Assembly: GCA_964035575.1 (NCBI GenBank)
Contig: OZ037892.1
Location: forward strand, 62,001 to 126,000
Source of the DNA: Rhynchopus sp. YZ270_cl-10
Lineage: Eukaryota; Euglenozoa; Diplonemea; Diplonemida; Diplonemidae
DNA length: 64,000 bases
Direction: 5' to 3'
The position numbers were made by a program, and so were the translations under genes. Below the pieces are notes generated by a model, which did no database searches, had not been told where the DNA came from, and worked only from the letters and a program-made list of their open reading frames with translations. Shown piece after piece: positions 44,014 to 54,683 of the stretch; positions within the stretch are counted from its first letter, which is position 1, and every line of letters begins with the position of its first letter.

Positions 44014-44548
44014 CAACAAAAAGGAATAGTTATTGATGCAGGCACGCTGTCAGGACATCTCTCTCTCTCTTGGCGTCCCATGCTGACACCGACGGTGGGG
44101 GTCTCACCCTCTCGGATTTATGTGGACATCCGCAGCACACTGTCACCCCAAAGTCTGGCAGAGCAAGCTCTGGCCTCACTGTTGGTCGCTATTTCATGCT
44201 CCGAGTGCAAACACCCTTAGCATGGGAAGACCGGCATTTATTATACCCTACCCAGGGTTTAACTTGCATTGATTAGGGGCAGGGACGTTTACCTCCCTGA
44301 GGACACAACATAATAGTCCCGCATACCCCTCCTGGTGTTAAAAAAGAAGCATCACAAGAAAAAAAGTCTTAGCAGATGGCTCCGTTAAAAAAATGGTGAC
44401 AAAAAACAACGACACAACACACACCATTCAAAAAAAGATGAAAAAGGAGAAGGGAGAGTAATGGGATGAAGAGAAACGACAAAAAAAAATATGGCAAAAT
44501 GCATCTATTTGGAAGGACAATAAAAAAAGAAAGGGTTTTTAGTATTAT

Positions 44549-44583
44549 AAGATGATACTAAGCCTCACACAGTTTAGTCACCT
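44549..44583 (+). repeat. Dispersed hairpin, class A, 129 bp past the cyclin stop
   Basis: AAGATGA, CTAAGC/GTTTAG, TCACCT. In the direction of the cyclin gene it sits in the expected 3' UTR. Confidence 0.75.
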
Positions 44584-44711
44584 AAAAACCACAACATGAC
44601 ACACGACACACGACTCCCTCTATTTAGGAAATTCAGAGTTGCTCACTTAGGTCAAAAAATGGACAAAATCTGCTTTATCCATTTTCCCCCCCTTTTCGCT
44701 CCCCTTCCTCC

Positions 44712-45197
44712 TCACGCGAGACGGAGCTTGAGTGGCGCCTTTCTGAGCTGCTTTGAGTACTTTGCGAAGACTTTGGGTTCGATGAAAGTGGTCCACTCAA
44801 TATCGTTGAGGAAGGTCGACTCAAGCCGGGAGAGCTCCATGGCCGTCACGCCGCCGACAGCAGCGAAGTGAGGGTTTGGGTGCACTTTGTCGTTGAGGTA
44901 CTTGGTCGCGACAACAAGCGCGGCGAGGAGGAGACGGTGCACATTCGTGGCGGTCAGCTCTATTGCGAGCCTGTCAATGTACATTACCGCTGCCACAAGC
45001 ACCTCCACTGTACAGTCCACATGGTCAAACCAGCGCACCAAATACCCCTCTACGCTGATTGCAGGCACCTCCTGTGCGTCGTACACACTGACCTCCGTTG
45101 CCTTCCCTGCCCCCGCCACGACAACGCTCTCAAGCAACGCAGCCACCACAGACACAGTCTCGTCCAACCCTGCCTTCAAACCATGCTGCGTACACAT
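44712..45197 (-). CDS. PHO80/cyclin-P-type cyclin
   Basis: 161 residues from the ATG at 45197 (MCTQHGLKAGLDETVS). The region 35-150 reads as a cyclin box of the PHO80-like group: VPAISVEGYLVRWFDH, VMYIDRL (72-77), NVHRLLLAALVVATKYLND (85-103) and ELSRLESTFLNDIEW (121-135). Such cyclins bind and activate a cyclin-dependent kinase and act in phosphate response or cell-cycle control in other eukaryotes. Length is close to a minimal single-box PHO80-like cyclin. The sequence just 5' of the start (TTTTTGCAG) resembles a 3' splice or trans-splice site, so a short upstream exon is possible. Which CDK partners it has cannot be seen. Confidence 0.88.
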   Translation of the reverse strand: MCTQHGLKAGLDETVSVVAALLESVVVAGAGKATEVSVYDAQEVPAISVEGYLVRWFDHVDCTVEVLVAAVMYIDRLAIELTATNVHRLLLAALVVATKYLNDKVHPNPHFAAVGGVTAMELSRLESTFLNDIEWTTFIEPKVFAKYSKQLRKAPLKLRLA

Positions 45198-45756
45198 CAA
45201 GAAAGCTGCAAAAACGTCAAATAAAGCTGTGGTCCTTTCTTCTTGGACCAGAAAGAGAGGAGGAGGAGGTGGATGGGGTGTGTATAATATGCGGGGGGAT
45301 GGTATGGGTATGAAGTAGGTTAAGAAGTGGTGTAGTGTGTTTCCTGTTGTGGGGTGATAAGATGGAGTTCACACAAGGTGGTGTGTATGATGGGGTGTCC
45401 CGGGCACGGCGTAATTCATGTGTAATGGGGTGTAATGGGGGGAATTTAAACTTTTTGCTTTTTTTTGCGTTTTCCCCCCGTTTCAAAAAGTCCAAAAAAA
45501 AAAAAAAACAAGTAAGGGTAGGCACAATTTTTTTTGTGTTTAATGCTCGGTCGGGTCCCAAAAAGTTCCGCGCGCGCGCGCAGAAAAAAACACACAAAGA
45601 AAAAAAAACACACACACACACACAGAGACACAGCAAAAATAAAACATCGAAGCCAGGCTGTTTTCTAATTCTGGAAATTTTCCGGAAAATTCCGACATCC
45701 GGAAGCAATTTTTTCCCTTGAAAAAACAGTGGGTTTTCAGCCCAAACACCGCGATA

Positions 45757-45908
45757 GGCATTTCCAGAATCCGCTCGTTCTGTGGTGGGGGATATACAGA
45801 AAAACCGACAAAATTTTAGTGGCATAAATCCACAAAATATGAACCCATCCTCATAAACAAGGGTCATTTTCAGGTCGGAAAATCCACATTCAGATAAAAT
45901 TGTGGCGT
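45757..45908 (+). repeat. Duplicated segment, copy without MITE 2 (empty site)
   Basis: Matches 46040-46107 joined to 46454-46539 with few differences. The junction here reads TTTAGTGGCATAAATCCAC, so a single TA stands where MITE 2 sits in the other copy. Confidence 0.85.
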
Positions 45909-46106
45909 TCCCACTTTGCAGAAAAGGCCAAGTTCTTGGCTTTAGTCAAAATGAGTGCAAAGGGGGCAAGGTAAATCCCGCACCCAGATTTTCTCTCCCT
46001 GATCCTGAAAACATGAAAATGCCGAAAACACCGGCATTTGCATTTCCAGAATCCGCTCGTTCTGTGGTGGGGGATATACAGAAAAATGAACAAAATTTTA
46101 GTGGCT

Positions 46107-46455
46107 TACTGGGGGGGGGGTCGAATAGAAGCCCCCCCCCCCCCCCCCCCCCCCCCCCCTGTATTCACCATGTCAGCGCTTTTTTTAGGGGGGTTTTCAA
46201 ACATAAAATTATTGTATAAATATTTTATGATCTGTTGAATACAAGTCCCTAAAAGGATTTTGCATGTCGCAAAAAATTAAATTTTTTACAGTATGCTAAA
46301 TACAAGTCCCTACACTGGAGTACCCCCTACTGGTACTCCGTGTAGGGACTTGTATTCTAAAATATATTTTATGAAAACGGCCAAAATAAAAGGGGGACTT
46401 GTATTTGGCGGGGACTTGTATTCGGCAGGGGACTTGTATTCGGCCCCCCCCAGTA
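46107..46455. mobile_element. TA-flanked MITE 2 (GGGACTTGTATTC arrays)
   Basis: Ends CTGGGGGGGGGTCGAATAG and TATTCGGCCCCCCCCAG at 46109-46453 with flanking TA. Internal copies of GGGACTTGTATT and the inverse AATACAAGTCCC. Terminal bases match MITE 1 but the repeated inner motif is different. The paralogous empty site at 45825 confirms the boundaries. Confidence 0.88.
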
Positions 46456-47126
46456 AATTTCCACAAAATATGAACCCATACTCATAAATAAGGGTCATTT
46501 TCAGGTCGGAAAATCCACATTCGGATAAAATTGTGGCGTTTTTGACTGGGAACAGGTAGCGCCGCAGGCGCACGGTACCCAACTTTTGTCTTTTTCTTTT
46601 CCCCTTTTCTCTACATTCTTTTGATGCGCGAGCCGATTGCTCTCCACGGTGGGGTCACATGCTGGAATTATATCATGTGACCCACTCGTATATGGAGGAT
46701 TCTGTGTTCGAAGATATTTGGTTGATTTTTCCCGTGGAGGAAGAGGGGAGGGGAAAGTCAAGGTAACCTGTTGACGTAAGGCAATGTTTTTTTTTCTTCC
46801 ATTTGGTGTTCCCGAAAGGGCCCATATTGACAGGTCCTTGACATGTCCCCGACAGCAGATCGCATCCATCCATTGCTTTGGGGACTGGGGGTTTGATCTG
46901 GTCCCAAATGACCTTATCCCCCCCCCCGGCCAGCTATCCCAAGGAACAGCCGCAGATGACATAGTTTTTTTTTTTTTTTTTTCAAACCCCAAAAGTCCCG
47001 AAAACCCCGAAAAACCCACGTCCTGAAGTACGGTGGAGAGGTGGAGCACAAGGGGGGAAGGGGAAAACGGTAAAACTCGACGAGCGCGTCTTTCATTTCC
47101 AGACGTATTGCATACACGGTGGAGTG

Positions 47127-47240
47127 TGACCAAAATGGCCGGACCCTTTTGGCCGGACTAAAGGACGGACCCCCGAGTCCGGTTGGCCGGACCCCGAGTC
47201 CGGCCAGGCGGACCCGTGGGTCCGCCTGGCCGCCCCAGGT
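47127..47240. repeat. GGCCGGACC / GGGTCCGCC palindrome array
   Basis: Several inverted copies of GGCCGGAC, GAGTCCGG and GGCGGACCC within about 115 bp. Resembles the subterminal arrays of T1 but with another motif. No matching opposite end found. Confidence 0.65.
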
Positions 47241-47264
47241 ATACTCGTACAAAAAAAAAAGTGT

Positions 47265-47525
47265 GCCTACCCTAATTGCTATCAGAAAAAAAAACGGGGT
47301 GTGCTGTGGATACGGGGGACCCACACTCCTGAACACCACCCTGTAGAAATAATCTACACTCTGCTCTTCTGCAGGTATGCGAAAACACTGCCAGAACCAC
47401 TGGGGCGCCTGCACTTGAAACGTTCAAGAACGGGGGCTGTCATCCTCAGACCCTCTTTGTCCAGCACCATTTGCTCGATGGATGGTCGGCGTGTTCCAGC
47501 TCGTTGTCGTCCACAGCCTCCCTTG
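47265..47525. repeat. Duplicated segment shared with 57375-57625
   Basis: About 260 bp including GTAGAAATAATCTACA, CTCTTCTGCAGGTATGC and TTGAAACGTTCAAGAA. On the minus strand the second copy reads as a short acidic C-terminus ending DEEDSPPS, so it may derive from the 3' end of a gene. Both copies are too broken to annotate as a gene. Confidence 0.65.
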
Positions 47526-48028
47526 CTTATACGTGGGGCCCATTTTCAGCCAAAATTTTCTTCAAAATCCGGGTTTGTAATATTGACCCTTTACTCCCCC
47601 CCACATCGATTTCAATACTATACCTTACTTCACCTTCGGGTACCCTTACAGGGGGGGTGAAGGAAGGTTGTTGAAAATTGTTACATTTTTCCACGTTTTC
47701 TGCACAGTAGATAATTTCACACAAAAATTTTCTGGCTACCCCCATTCTGGAAAATTTTTGGAGTACCACACATTGGGACCAATATCCTGCGCAAGAATTA
47801 CCCCTATTAGTTTTTTTTTTTTTTCCCCTCCCCCCTTGTAACCTCTTCGCGATGTTACGGCAGGTAACCGGCTGATTACCGCCCTATTAGTATCAAACAC
47901 ATACACGCACAAATTGATTCATATGAGAGGAATGTCAAACAAAAGGGTTGACTCTCACTGAAAAGCGACACACTATTGATTCTACAAACAAAACTAAATG
48001 CGAATGGTTTGCTTCAGGAAGTATTATT
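47526..48028. other. Intergenic
   Basis: A diverged single copy of the ~270-bp repeat that is tandem at 57913-58980 lies at about 47527-47670 (GGGGCCCATTTTCAGCC, ACATCGATTTCAATACTATA). The rest is unassigned. Confidence 0.6.
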
Positions 48029-48056
48029 AGATGACCTATGATCGTCTCATCACCTT
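48029..48056 (+). repeat. Dispersed hairpin, class A variant, 139 bp past the glycoprotein stop
   Basis: AGATGA and TCACCTT arms kept; centre CCTATGATCGTCTCA forms a different inner stem. Confidence 0.6.
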
Positions 48057-48194
48057 GAGCCTGTGAGAGACTGTGCGGCGCTACTGAGGGCTAGTGGAAA
48101 ATCTCTCCCCTGTCATAGATCACCCAAATTATATCCAGAAGACCTGAATAAAGTTATTAAGCGAAGCAAATTTATTTGAAAGCTTCGCCACACT

Positions 48195-49343
48195 TCACTC
48201 AACCAGGAGCAACGCTTCACACTGACCTACTTCAGCGTCGGGCACCACCACTGCTTCATCCTGCACCACAACCCCATTTACGACTGTTCCTGTCACAACG
48301 TGCCCGCTTTTGCGGTAAAGGCCGTACTTCCAAACAATGGCACCAGTCACAATTAAGAAGGCAGCACCGCCACTGCTCAGCACAATGAAGAAGATCCCCC
48401 AGTCGAAGCCTGCGTCTGAGCCAGCAGAGAGGTCGTGGTGGCCGGATGTGGAATTGGACATAGGCCAGGGTGTGGTGGGTACAGCTGTGGGCGGTGCAGT
48501 GGGCGGTGCAGTGGGCGGTGCATCAGTGACGTTGCCGAATGTGGAATTGGACATAGGCCACGGTGTGGTGGGTACAGCTGTGGGCGGTGCACCAGTGAGG
48601 GGGATGTCGACGTGGTGGCAGTTAAGGTTCACCACGAAGCTTGCGAGGCAAGTGGAGGGGAGGTCTCTGAGAACAACGTAGGTAGTGAGCGACATACTCG
48701 AGGAGTACTCAGAAAGCTGCAGCATGTGGCCATCGTCGACTGCGATTGTGTCGCCAACGTGGGAGATTGTGGTGTTATTGGCACCCACTACAATAGTTAA
48801 CGCAAAATAAACCTCAAAGCTCTTGCCGTCGCAGTTCACAAGGTTCACAACACGCAGTGTGGCGCTCGCAACATACGAAGATTCCACAGGAACGGTGACA
48901 CTCAGAATCCCCCCGCCACCACCAATCACCTTAGGATCAGAGGACACAACAACAGGCTTCGGGTCGACATAGTAGAACACCGCCACAGCCTTCAGACGGG
49001 AAGCACAGTTCAGACCAGTGACACCCACGGTCGTGACAGAGCTGCTCGTGTTTGTCCCCACTAACTGCACCCACTCGGAGTTGTTGAAGCCGATCTTTGG
49101 GTTGTAGAGAGTATCCGCAATCACAACAGCTATCTGCAACGTCTCGGTCGTGCATGTGCCCTGCTGTGCAACGTTCACAAGAGACACCGACTTGAGGAGG
49201 GTGGCCGTCAAAGGTGTCTCGAAGGTGAAGGTGTGGTGCGCACTTACTGCAATGTCGACCTCTGCTGTCTGCACAACCTGCTCGGCGTGTACGGTCAGCA
49301 GTGTCAGGCAGAGTGCTGCAAGGAAGAGGGGTGTGTGCGGCAT
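48195..49343 (-). CDS. Type I membrane glycoprotein with Pro/Thr-rich stalk
   Basis: 382 residues. Residues 1-20 are a clear signal peptide (MPHTPLFLAALCLTLLTVHA). The ectodomain (21-245) is beta-rich with paired cysteines and several NxT/NxS sequons (NNTT, NNSE, NTSS). Residues 248-304 contain two copies of a roughly 30-residue stalk unit, TAVPTTPWPMSNST, plus APPT triplets, encoded by a ~90-bp DNA repeat and probably O-glycosylated. A single transmembrane helix at about 314-336 (IFFIVLSSGGAAFLIVTGAIVW) is followed by KYGLYRK and a 45-residue cytoplasmic tail. It should sit at the cell surface or in an endomembrane compartment with the N-terminus outside. I do not recognise the ectodomain family. 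The repeat unit number may vary between alleles. Confidence 0.87.
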   Translation of the reverse strand: MPHTPLFLAALCLTLLTVHAEQVVQTAEVDIAVSAHHTFTFETPLTATLLKSVSLVNVAQQGTCTTETLQIAVVIADTLYNPKIGFNNSEWVQLVGTNTSSSVTTVGVTGLNCASRLKAVAVFYYVDPKPVVVSSDPKVIGGGGGILSVTVPVESSYVASATLRVVNLVNCDGKSFEVYFALTIVVGANNTTISHVGDTIAVDDGHMLQLSEYSSSMSLTTYVVLRDLPSTCLASFVVNLNCHHVDIPLTGAPPTAVPTTPWPMSNSTFGNVTDAPPTAPPTAPPTAVPTTPWPMSNSTSGHHDLSAGSDAGFDWGIFFIVLSSGGAAFLIVTGAIVWKYGLYRKSGHVVTGTVVNGVVVQDEAVVVPDAEVGQCEALLLVE

Positions 49344-50110
49344 TGTTGAGTGTTTTTATCTGTTGAGAAGGTTGCAAACAAAGCGAAGCAGAAACTATTT
49401 CCTATTTTGAAATGAAATTGAAGTGCACTCCTCAGGTTTTCATTAAAACAAAATGATCAGAATTCAGTATTTGAGCCCGTTTTCACACGTTTTGCCTTGA
49501 AAACCCAGTGGGAGGGGGTAAAAGGGGGTTGGGGGTAAGGTGACCTAGGGCTCTACACCCGTTAGGTTGGCACTTTTGAGCATCTGTGGGGGTCTAAAAC
49601 GCGGTTTTGCGTTACACGATTTTTCATGGGTTTTTTACGAAAGACAAGTCGATTTTTGACCAAAAATCGGGCGTGGTAGGTCATAAAATGACCCAAAAAA
49701 ATCCAAAGAAAACCTCGCATTGACATGTTTGTAAAAAACTTTTAGAACCAGAGGCGCATCGGTCGAATCAGTGCAGACAAGGTATGGTTTCATCTCCCCC
49801 ACAAAAAATACAATTTTCACTAAACATGGGGGTTTTACACTACCTTTTGCAGCCCTGTCTTTTTACATCCTCAAATTCAGGGGAGCCATTTTTCTGAAAG
49901 TCATCAATTAACTTCTTTTCCAAGCGACCAACAACTTAATCACACCCCACATTTACACTCATCACAGGATCGTGAAATCTGGACTGTATCAACGATTGCG
50001 ATGAGAAGGTTCGGCGCGTCTCCGGCATTCACACAACTCACGCGCGTGCACCCGTATCAATTCTACGGATTGCGGACGAAATTCTGGGGGTGGAAGGGCC
50101 GGGTGGGTAC
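49344..50110. other. Intergenic upstream of the glycoprotein gene
   Basis: Contains a dispersed-repeat block at about 49570-49690 (GTGGGGGTCTAAAACGCGG; inverted relatives near 23105 and 23505 in T1). No gene supported. Confidence 0.6.
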
Positions 50111-51189
50111 CTTTAGTCAGTCACTGCAAGAGCCATTAACCAGGGAGCATAGCTGGTGCAAGAAATTCGACTTTGGAAACCTTCCGGAAAGTCTGTCCTC
50201 TGCTTCCGGAGGACGAGGCACAAGAAAATATTGCGTCCCCCAGAAAACCAGTGCACATTTCACACTCCTTGTGGGTGGTCTTGTTGCCTTTTTTGTCATA
50301 GTAATTTTGGCCCAGGCATGCTCTTGAAGCATGACAATTTAGTGTGTATGGGGCAGGGTGTTGTTTTGTTCTGAATTCTCTTTGTTATAACATCTAAGTC
50401 AATCGCGGGTGGTGGTTTGTGTAGCGTGAGGCACTCTTTTTAACAAACTTCCTGCAGTTGCTATGCACTGTTATTTCTTCGGATTTATCATCATACAGCG
50501 TAACATAGTGGATTAGCCTGGTCGACACAACCTTTGATAGATATGGGATAACCAACCCCCTTCGACCCCTCGTGGGTTCACTGAACAAGCCCTCGTGGTA
50601 GTTAAACGCGATTGACATTTACATTCCTAGAGATGAAAGAACAAGATAACACTTCTGTACCCGCGCATCAAAATTGTGGAAAACTTTGCACCCCAAACAC
50701 CCTCAACAACGCCCGCCAAAAGGCGCCCCTTGTTGCTGGGACTTGGTTCTCATTGATACCTGCACAGCAGGAATTCCTCTGAGTCCAACGCAGTTTGGCC
50801 TGTCTGCAGTGTTGCACCGAAGGTGTACGAAGACAGGGTCTGGTGGTAAATTTTGCGTCTCGCATTCCCTCAGGGAAGTTTAAAAATTCTTGAGCTCGGT
50901 TTGTTGTGAAAGACATATTCCACCATGTATTGAGGAGGGTAAGACAGTGGTCGCAGTTTCTACTTGATAGCATTACAACATTTAACTTCTCCACGGGGGT
51001 CTTGGGCCGTTCACTCGGTTATACCTTGACTACCGGAAGATATTCTTGAGGCCTTTTTGGTCTCTAGAATATCCGGTCTTCCCGAACGGAGGCACACTTT
51101 GTGTGTTACTACGACCTGGCAACTTCCAGTAGTAGGTTAAGTAATCTTTCTTGTAAATTGTTGGATCATTATCTCCTCAGTGCATGGTG
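50111..51189 (+). repeat. Repeat family R, copy 3
   Basis: Close match to 21301-22389 over its whole length. The homology appears to resume briefly after the end of the repeat (CACGACTTTTTTC at about 51213 and 22450). Then this copy runs into CATGTG palindromes, whereas copy 2 runs into GGTACC and CCACATTGTCG arrays. Confidence 0.88.
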
Positions 51190-51247
51190 GAAGACGTCTT
51201 TGACAACTAACTGAGCTCACGACTTTTTTCGTGTGTAACTTGTAGGC

Positions 51248-51478
51248 CACATGATCATGTGTATATCATGTGAAATATCATGTGGTATATCATGTGAACC
51301 GGGAAGTCTATCATGTGCTACTTAGGTCACAGGATAGGTCACATGATAGATTTCCCGGTTCACATGACATACCACATGATAGGTCACATGACATGCCACA
51401 TGATATACCACATGATATTTCACATGATATATTATATCATGTCACATGATAAAATATATCATGTGACATGATATATAC
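51248..51478. repeat. CACATGAT/ATCATGTG palindrome array
   Basis: About 230 bp in which TCATGTG or CACATGA occurs roughly every 10-20 bp, left half mostly ATCATGTG and right half mostly CACATGAT, so the whole folds on itself around 51320. An AACCGGGAA/TTCCCGGTT pair sits in the two arms. Confidence 0.85.
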
Positions 51479-51492
51479 TTTGCCATTTTTTC

Positions 51493-51597
51493 AGGTACAC
51501 AGGTACACAGGTACACAGGTACACAGGTACACAGGTACACAGGTACACAGGTACACAGGTACACAGGTACACAGGTACACAGGTACACAGGTACACC
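51493..51597 (+). repeat. Octamer satellite (ACAGGTAC)n, about 13 copies
   Basis: Same unit and phase as the array inside T1, 32 kb away. Adjacent to the CATGTG palindrome array. Confidence 0.95.
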
Positions 51598-52020
51598 ACA
51601 TCACGTTCTATCTTGTGCATCCCAGCTTGAACGACTCTTTGCCGCTTCACAGCTGGTATGTGAATGTGTTCACAGACCAGCTGTGAAGCGGCAAAGTAGA
51701 AATCACCCCCAGCTTCGAGGGGCTCAGGGCTGTGTGACGCTGCTGATTTCGACACGTTGATCGCGCTTTGTGTGGTTTTGTGTATCCCAAAAGGAGTCAT
51801 CACCCAAAGCATTTTGACTAAACGTCTGAACCTGGAATCGATAGCAGACAGGAAAAAGAGGATGAGCAGGCAACGTCTGCCCGACCTGTATGAAGTGAAT
51901 CAGTGATTGCGTGACAGATGTCTGGGTAACCGTGTATTCTGTGTGGGTATCCATGTACGGAGTATATCCCATTCCCCCCAGCAATTGCCAAAAACCGTGA
52001 GTGTGCGCGCTGGCCCATGG

Positions 52021-52396
52021 ACCACCACGTCCTAGTTACCACCTATGACTAGTCATATGACAAGGTGCAGATAAGACTAACTAACGACAGACCCCTGTAT
52101 GTAATGAGTGGCGTTAGGCCTTGTCATTTGACAGGGGTCTTGTCATTGTTTAGTCTTGTCATGTAACTAGTCGTTGTGGTGCAACGGACCCTTTGGGGGG
52201 CACCCAAATACACGACGGTGAAACCAGAACCCCCATAAATTTCACGACGATTTTTGAGGATTTTTTTAGGTCTTACCGACGACTAGTAGCACGACTAGTG
52301 GGTACTAGTCGTGCTACTAGTGTATATTAGTAGTAAAACACTAGTCATTTCGGCTAGTCGTGCTACTAGTCGTCCCCCTGACTAGACCGTGGTGGT
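52021..52396. mobile_element. ACTAGT-rich foldback element
   Basis: Ends ACCACCACGTCCTAGT / ACTAGACCGTGGTGGT are imperfect inverted repeats. Inside, a long hairpin (GACAGACCCCTGT near 52088 with ACAGGGGTC near 52130) and an array of CGACTAGTAGCACGACTAGT-type palindromes (52270-52390). No ORF and no convincing target-site duplication. Confidence 0.7.
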
Positions 52397-54062
52397 TGAA
52401 AACAAAAAACGTTTTTGTTTTGGTTTCCACAAATATTTTTTGTGTTCTTCGTTCACTGCAACAATAAAATTGCAAGGGGAAAGATGCAAAAAAGTAGCAT
52501 AAACGATTCGTGGCCTTCCCGCCAAAACGGAGAAAAAAGTGAAGTTATTGATGCAAGCTAAGCGGATAAAAAAACTTTATCCTCCCTCCCCTCCCGCCTC
52601 CCGCCCCACTAATTGAATTACAGAGATATAAAACGGCTTGCCCAAAATCGGTGCACCCCCTCACAGGAGCACCTTCTGGCAGAAAGCAAACAAAAGAAAA
52701 AAATTGTAAGGGGGCTCCCTAAAAAGGGGTATTTTGGATAAAAGGGTTCAAAAAGCGCAGGTTTTCTGGGTCAAAAAAGAGGGGAAAAAGAGTGAGGGGA
52801 GTTGGGTCCAGTCATAGGGGGTATAGCATATTTTTTTTGGAAAATTCTTCAAAAAAACGACGATTTTTGTTGGGCACAATGCAAATTTCAGAAAAATCCC
52901 AATTTTCGACTGGTTGAGCAAATTATGGCCCACCCACCCCGATTTTGTGTCAAAAACCGACTTCATTTGCTCACAAGTGCCTACGATTTCGTAAACCAGA
53001 GGTCCTCCCCTACACTTATTTTCATGAAAGTGGATCTGGTGGCGACTTGCAGAGCAGTCGTCGCGACACCGCGACAAGAACACAATTACGATGTCCCGCA
53101 AACCCGCAAAGCGGACCATTGTAAAAGGGTTGATGCTGAGTGAGGGTGGAGGTTTCGAAGAAGTGTGCGTGTGTGTTAAAGGTTGGGTATGGGTCACAGG
53201 TAATACGCAGGTGACGCAATACGGAGTTGAGATCCAATAATAAAGACTTCAGCCGGACCAAGGCAGAAACACAACACTGTTAGGCCAAAATCCAAAAACC
53301 CGTAGGGCCCCAGTATTGTCGAAAATCCCCATATAATTTTTGGTGGGATTTTGAACTTTGCCCAATAACTGCGAAAATAATTTCCGCTCGCTGCGCTCGT
53401 GGATCACCCAATGCGGTCTCGCCTACCCAAAGTGCTGGTGCATCGGCACTACCTATTTAATTTTGAAAATTATCTGGCTAATGTTTCTAGAAAGTAATAC
53501 CCAGAGTTGCGGATGTCTCTGTCAAAAATGCGTGGGGAAAAAAATTGCCGGTTTTCAGGCTCAGTTATCGTGCTAAATCGCATGTCATCGTGCGTTATCA
53601 TGCGTCATCGCTCTGGTGCATTTTTTAAGGGGGCAATTGGGGGGTTTCGCAGCCAATCACCCTGCACCTTCCTCAGCTTGTCTCGTCGATGACGCACGAC
53701 GACAACACGACAGACTTCAACCATGACGATCCTATTTTCCGGGGGTTTTCGGCTGGGGACCGGTTTTTTTATGTATGCCCTTTTTCCGGGACACTTTTTT
53801 GCGCTTTAGTAAAATGTTTTAGGGAGCCCACTTTGGATAAATAACTAATAGGCGGGAAAAAAAATTGCGAGAGTCCCTTTCTGGGGGGGAGGGTCCGTTG
53901 TCCGAGGGTCCGTAAAACATTCGAAAACATTTTTTTCCCGTTGTATCTCGGTTTTGGCTGGCGAAAACCATTTTTTTTCCCTTTGTATCTCAGTTTTGGT
54001 AATGGTAAAAGACACTTTTTGAACTTTTTTGCGCTTTTTTAACATGTTTTAGGGAGCCCCCT
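52397..54062. other. Intergenic, 3' side of the CAP-domain gene
   Basis: A/T-rich with short repeats (TGTATCTCGGTTTTGG-like at about 53943 and 53982). A 149-codon minus frame at 52748-53197 is compositionally odd and without domains, so I do not call it. Confidence 0.55.
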
Positions 54063-54090
54063 AAGATGAATGTGTCTCTCGTGCACACAT
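54063..54090 (+). repeat. Dispersed hairpin, class B
   Basis: AAGATGAATGTGTCTCTCGT then GCACACAT. GTGT/ACAC stem, loop CTCTCGTGC. Confidence 0.75.
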
Positions 54091-54171
54091 ACCGTCTTCA
54101 CAAACAAAACAAAAAATACAAATACAATATTATGACAGGAAGGAAAAAAAAATGAACAGTTAAAAATTTTG

Positions 54172-54205
54172 AAAGATGCATCTATTTCGTGCAACACACA
54201 TCTTT
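54172..54205 (+). repeat. Dispersed hairpin, class B
   Basis: AAAGATG and CATCTTT arms exact; centre contains TTTCGTGCAACACA. Confidence 0.68.
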
Positions 54206-54322
54206 GAAAAATATTTTTAAAACAATGAGCAAAAGGTGAACGGCCCCACGGACCTCGTAGAAAAAAAAGAAGACAGGAAAAAAGGACGAAGTTAGAACGT
54301 TGCGTTACATGAAAAGGATATT

Positions 54323-54352
54323 TGTGAACCTAAGCCCCATACTTAGACACTT
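54323..54352 (+). repeat. Dispersed hairpin, class A, ~330 bp past the CAP gene stop
   Basis: GTGAACCTAAGCCCCATACT then TAGACACTT. CTAAG/CTTAG stem, outer arms partly decayed. Confidence 0.6.
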
Positions 54353-54683
54353 TGCAAAACAACACCGGGGCATTCCACAGACAAGAAGATGACAAAGAGC
54401 TACACAAAAGCACTGGGCCCCCTTAATCCGGGAATTTTCTCCCCTTTTTGATCGGTGATCACCAGCGACCACAGCTATGACACGAGGTGCGCACATGCAG
54501 TGCACATCTCATTTTGGATAGAGAGAACAAAGGCGCGAGCGTACCGTCTCCAAGGAAACCGAGTTAGACGTTTCATTGTGGATAAGATTTGCCCTTTGCC
54601 TTTGCCGTTGTTTAAGGCCAAAAACAAGCAACATGAGGCAAGCAGGTGGATAGGGTCTACGTTAGGTCTGTCAGCGATGCCAA

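Larger units (their letters stand above)
34107..44548. other. 10-kb A-rich intergenic region with hairpins and TIR elements
   Basis: No protein gene is supported: frames are short, of low complexity and lack domains. It contains most of the dispersed hairpins (listed separately), a long-TIR element at 40722, a TA-flanked MITE at 41957 and GGTACC palindromes near 39315-39410. The plus strand is strikingly A-rich between insertions. Confidence 0.65.
45198..47126. other. Intergenic upstream of the cyclin, repeats only
   Basis: Contains the duplicated segments near 45757 and 46034 and MITE 2. No protein gene supported; low-complexity A, C and G runs are common. Confidence 0.6.

Noticed and set aside
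47301-47660. Frames in the duplicated segment at 47.3 and 57.4 kb as genes
   Set aside because: The two copies do not keep the same frame, and only a short acidic end is readable in one of them.
51459-51812. 117-codon minus frame
   Set aside because: Half of it is the octamer array at 51493-51597; no other coding support.
52748-53197. 149-codon minus frame as a gene
   Set aside because: No domain, odd composition, upstream part is simple His/Thr repeats, and there is no splice or start context.
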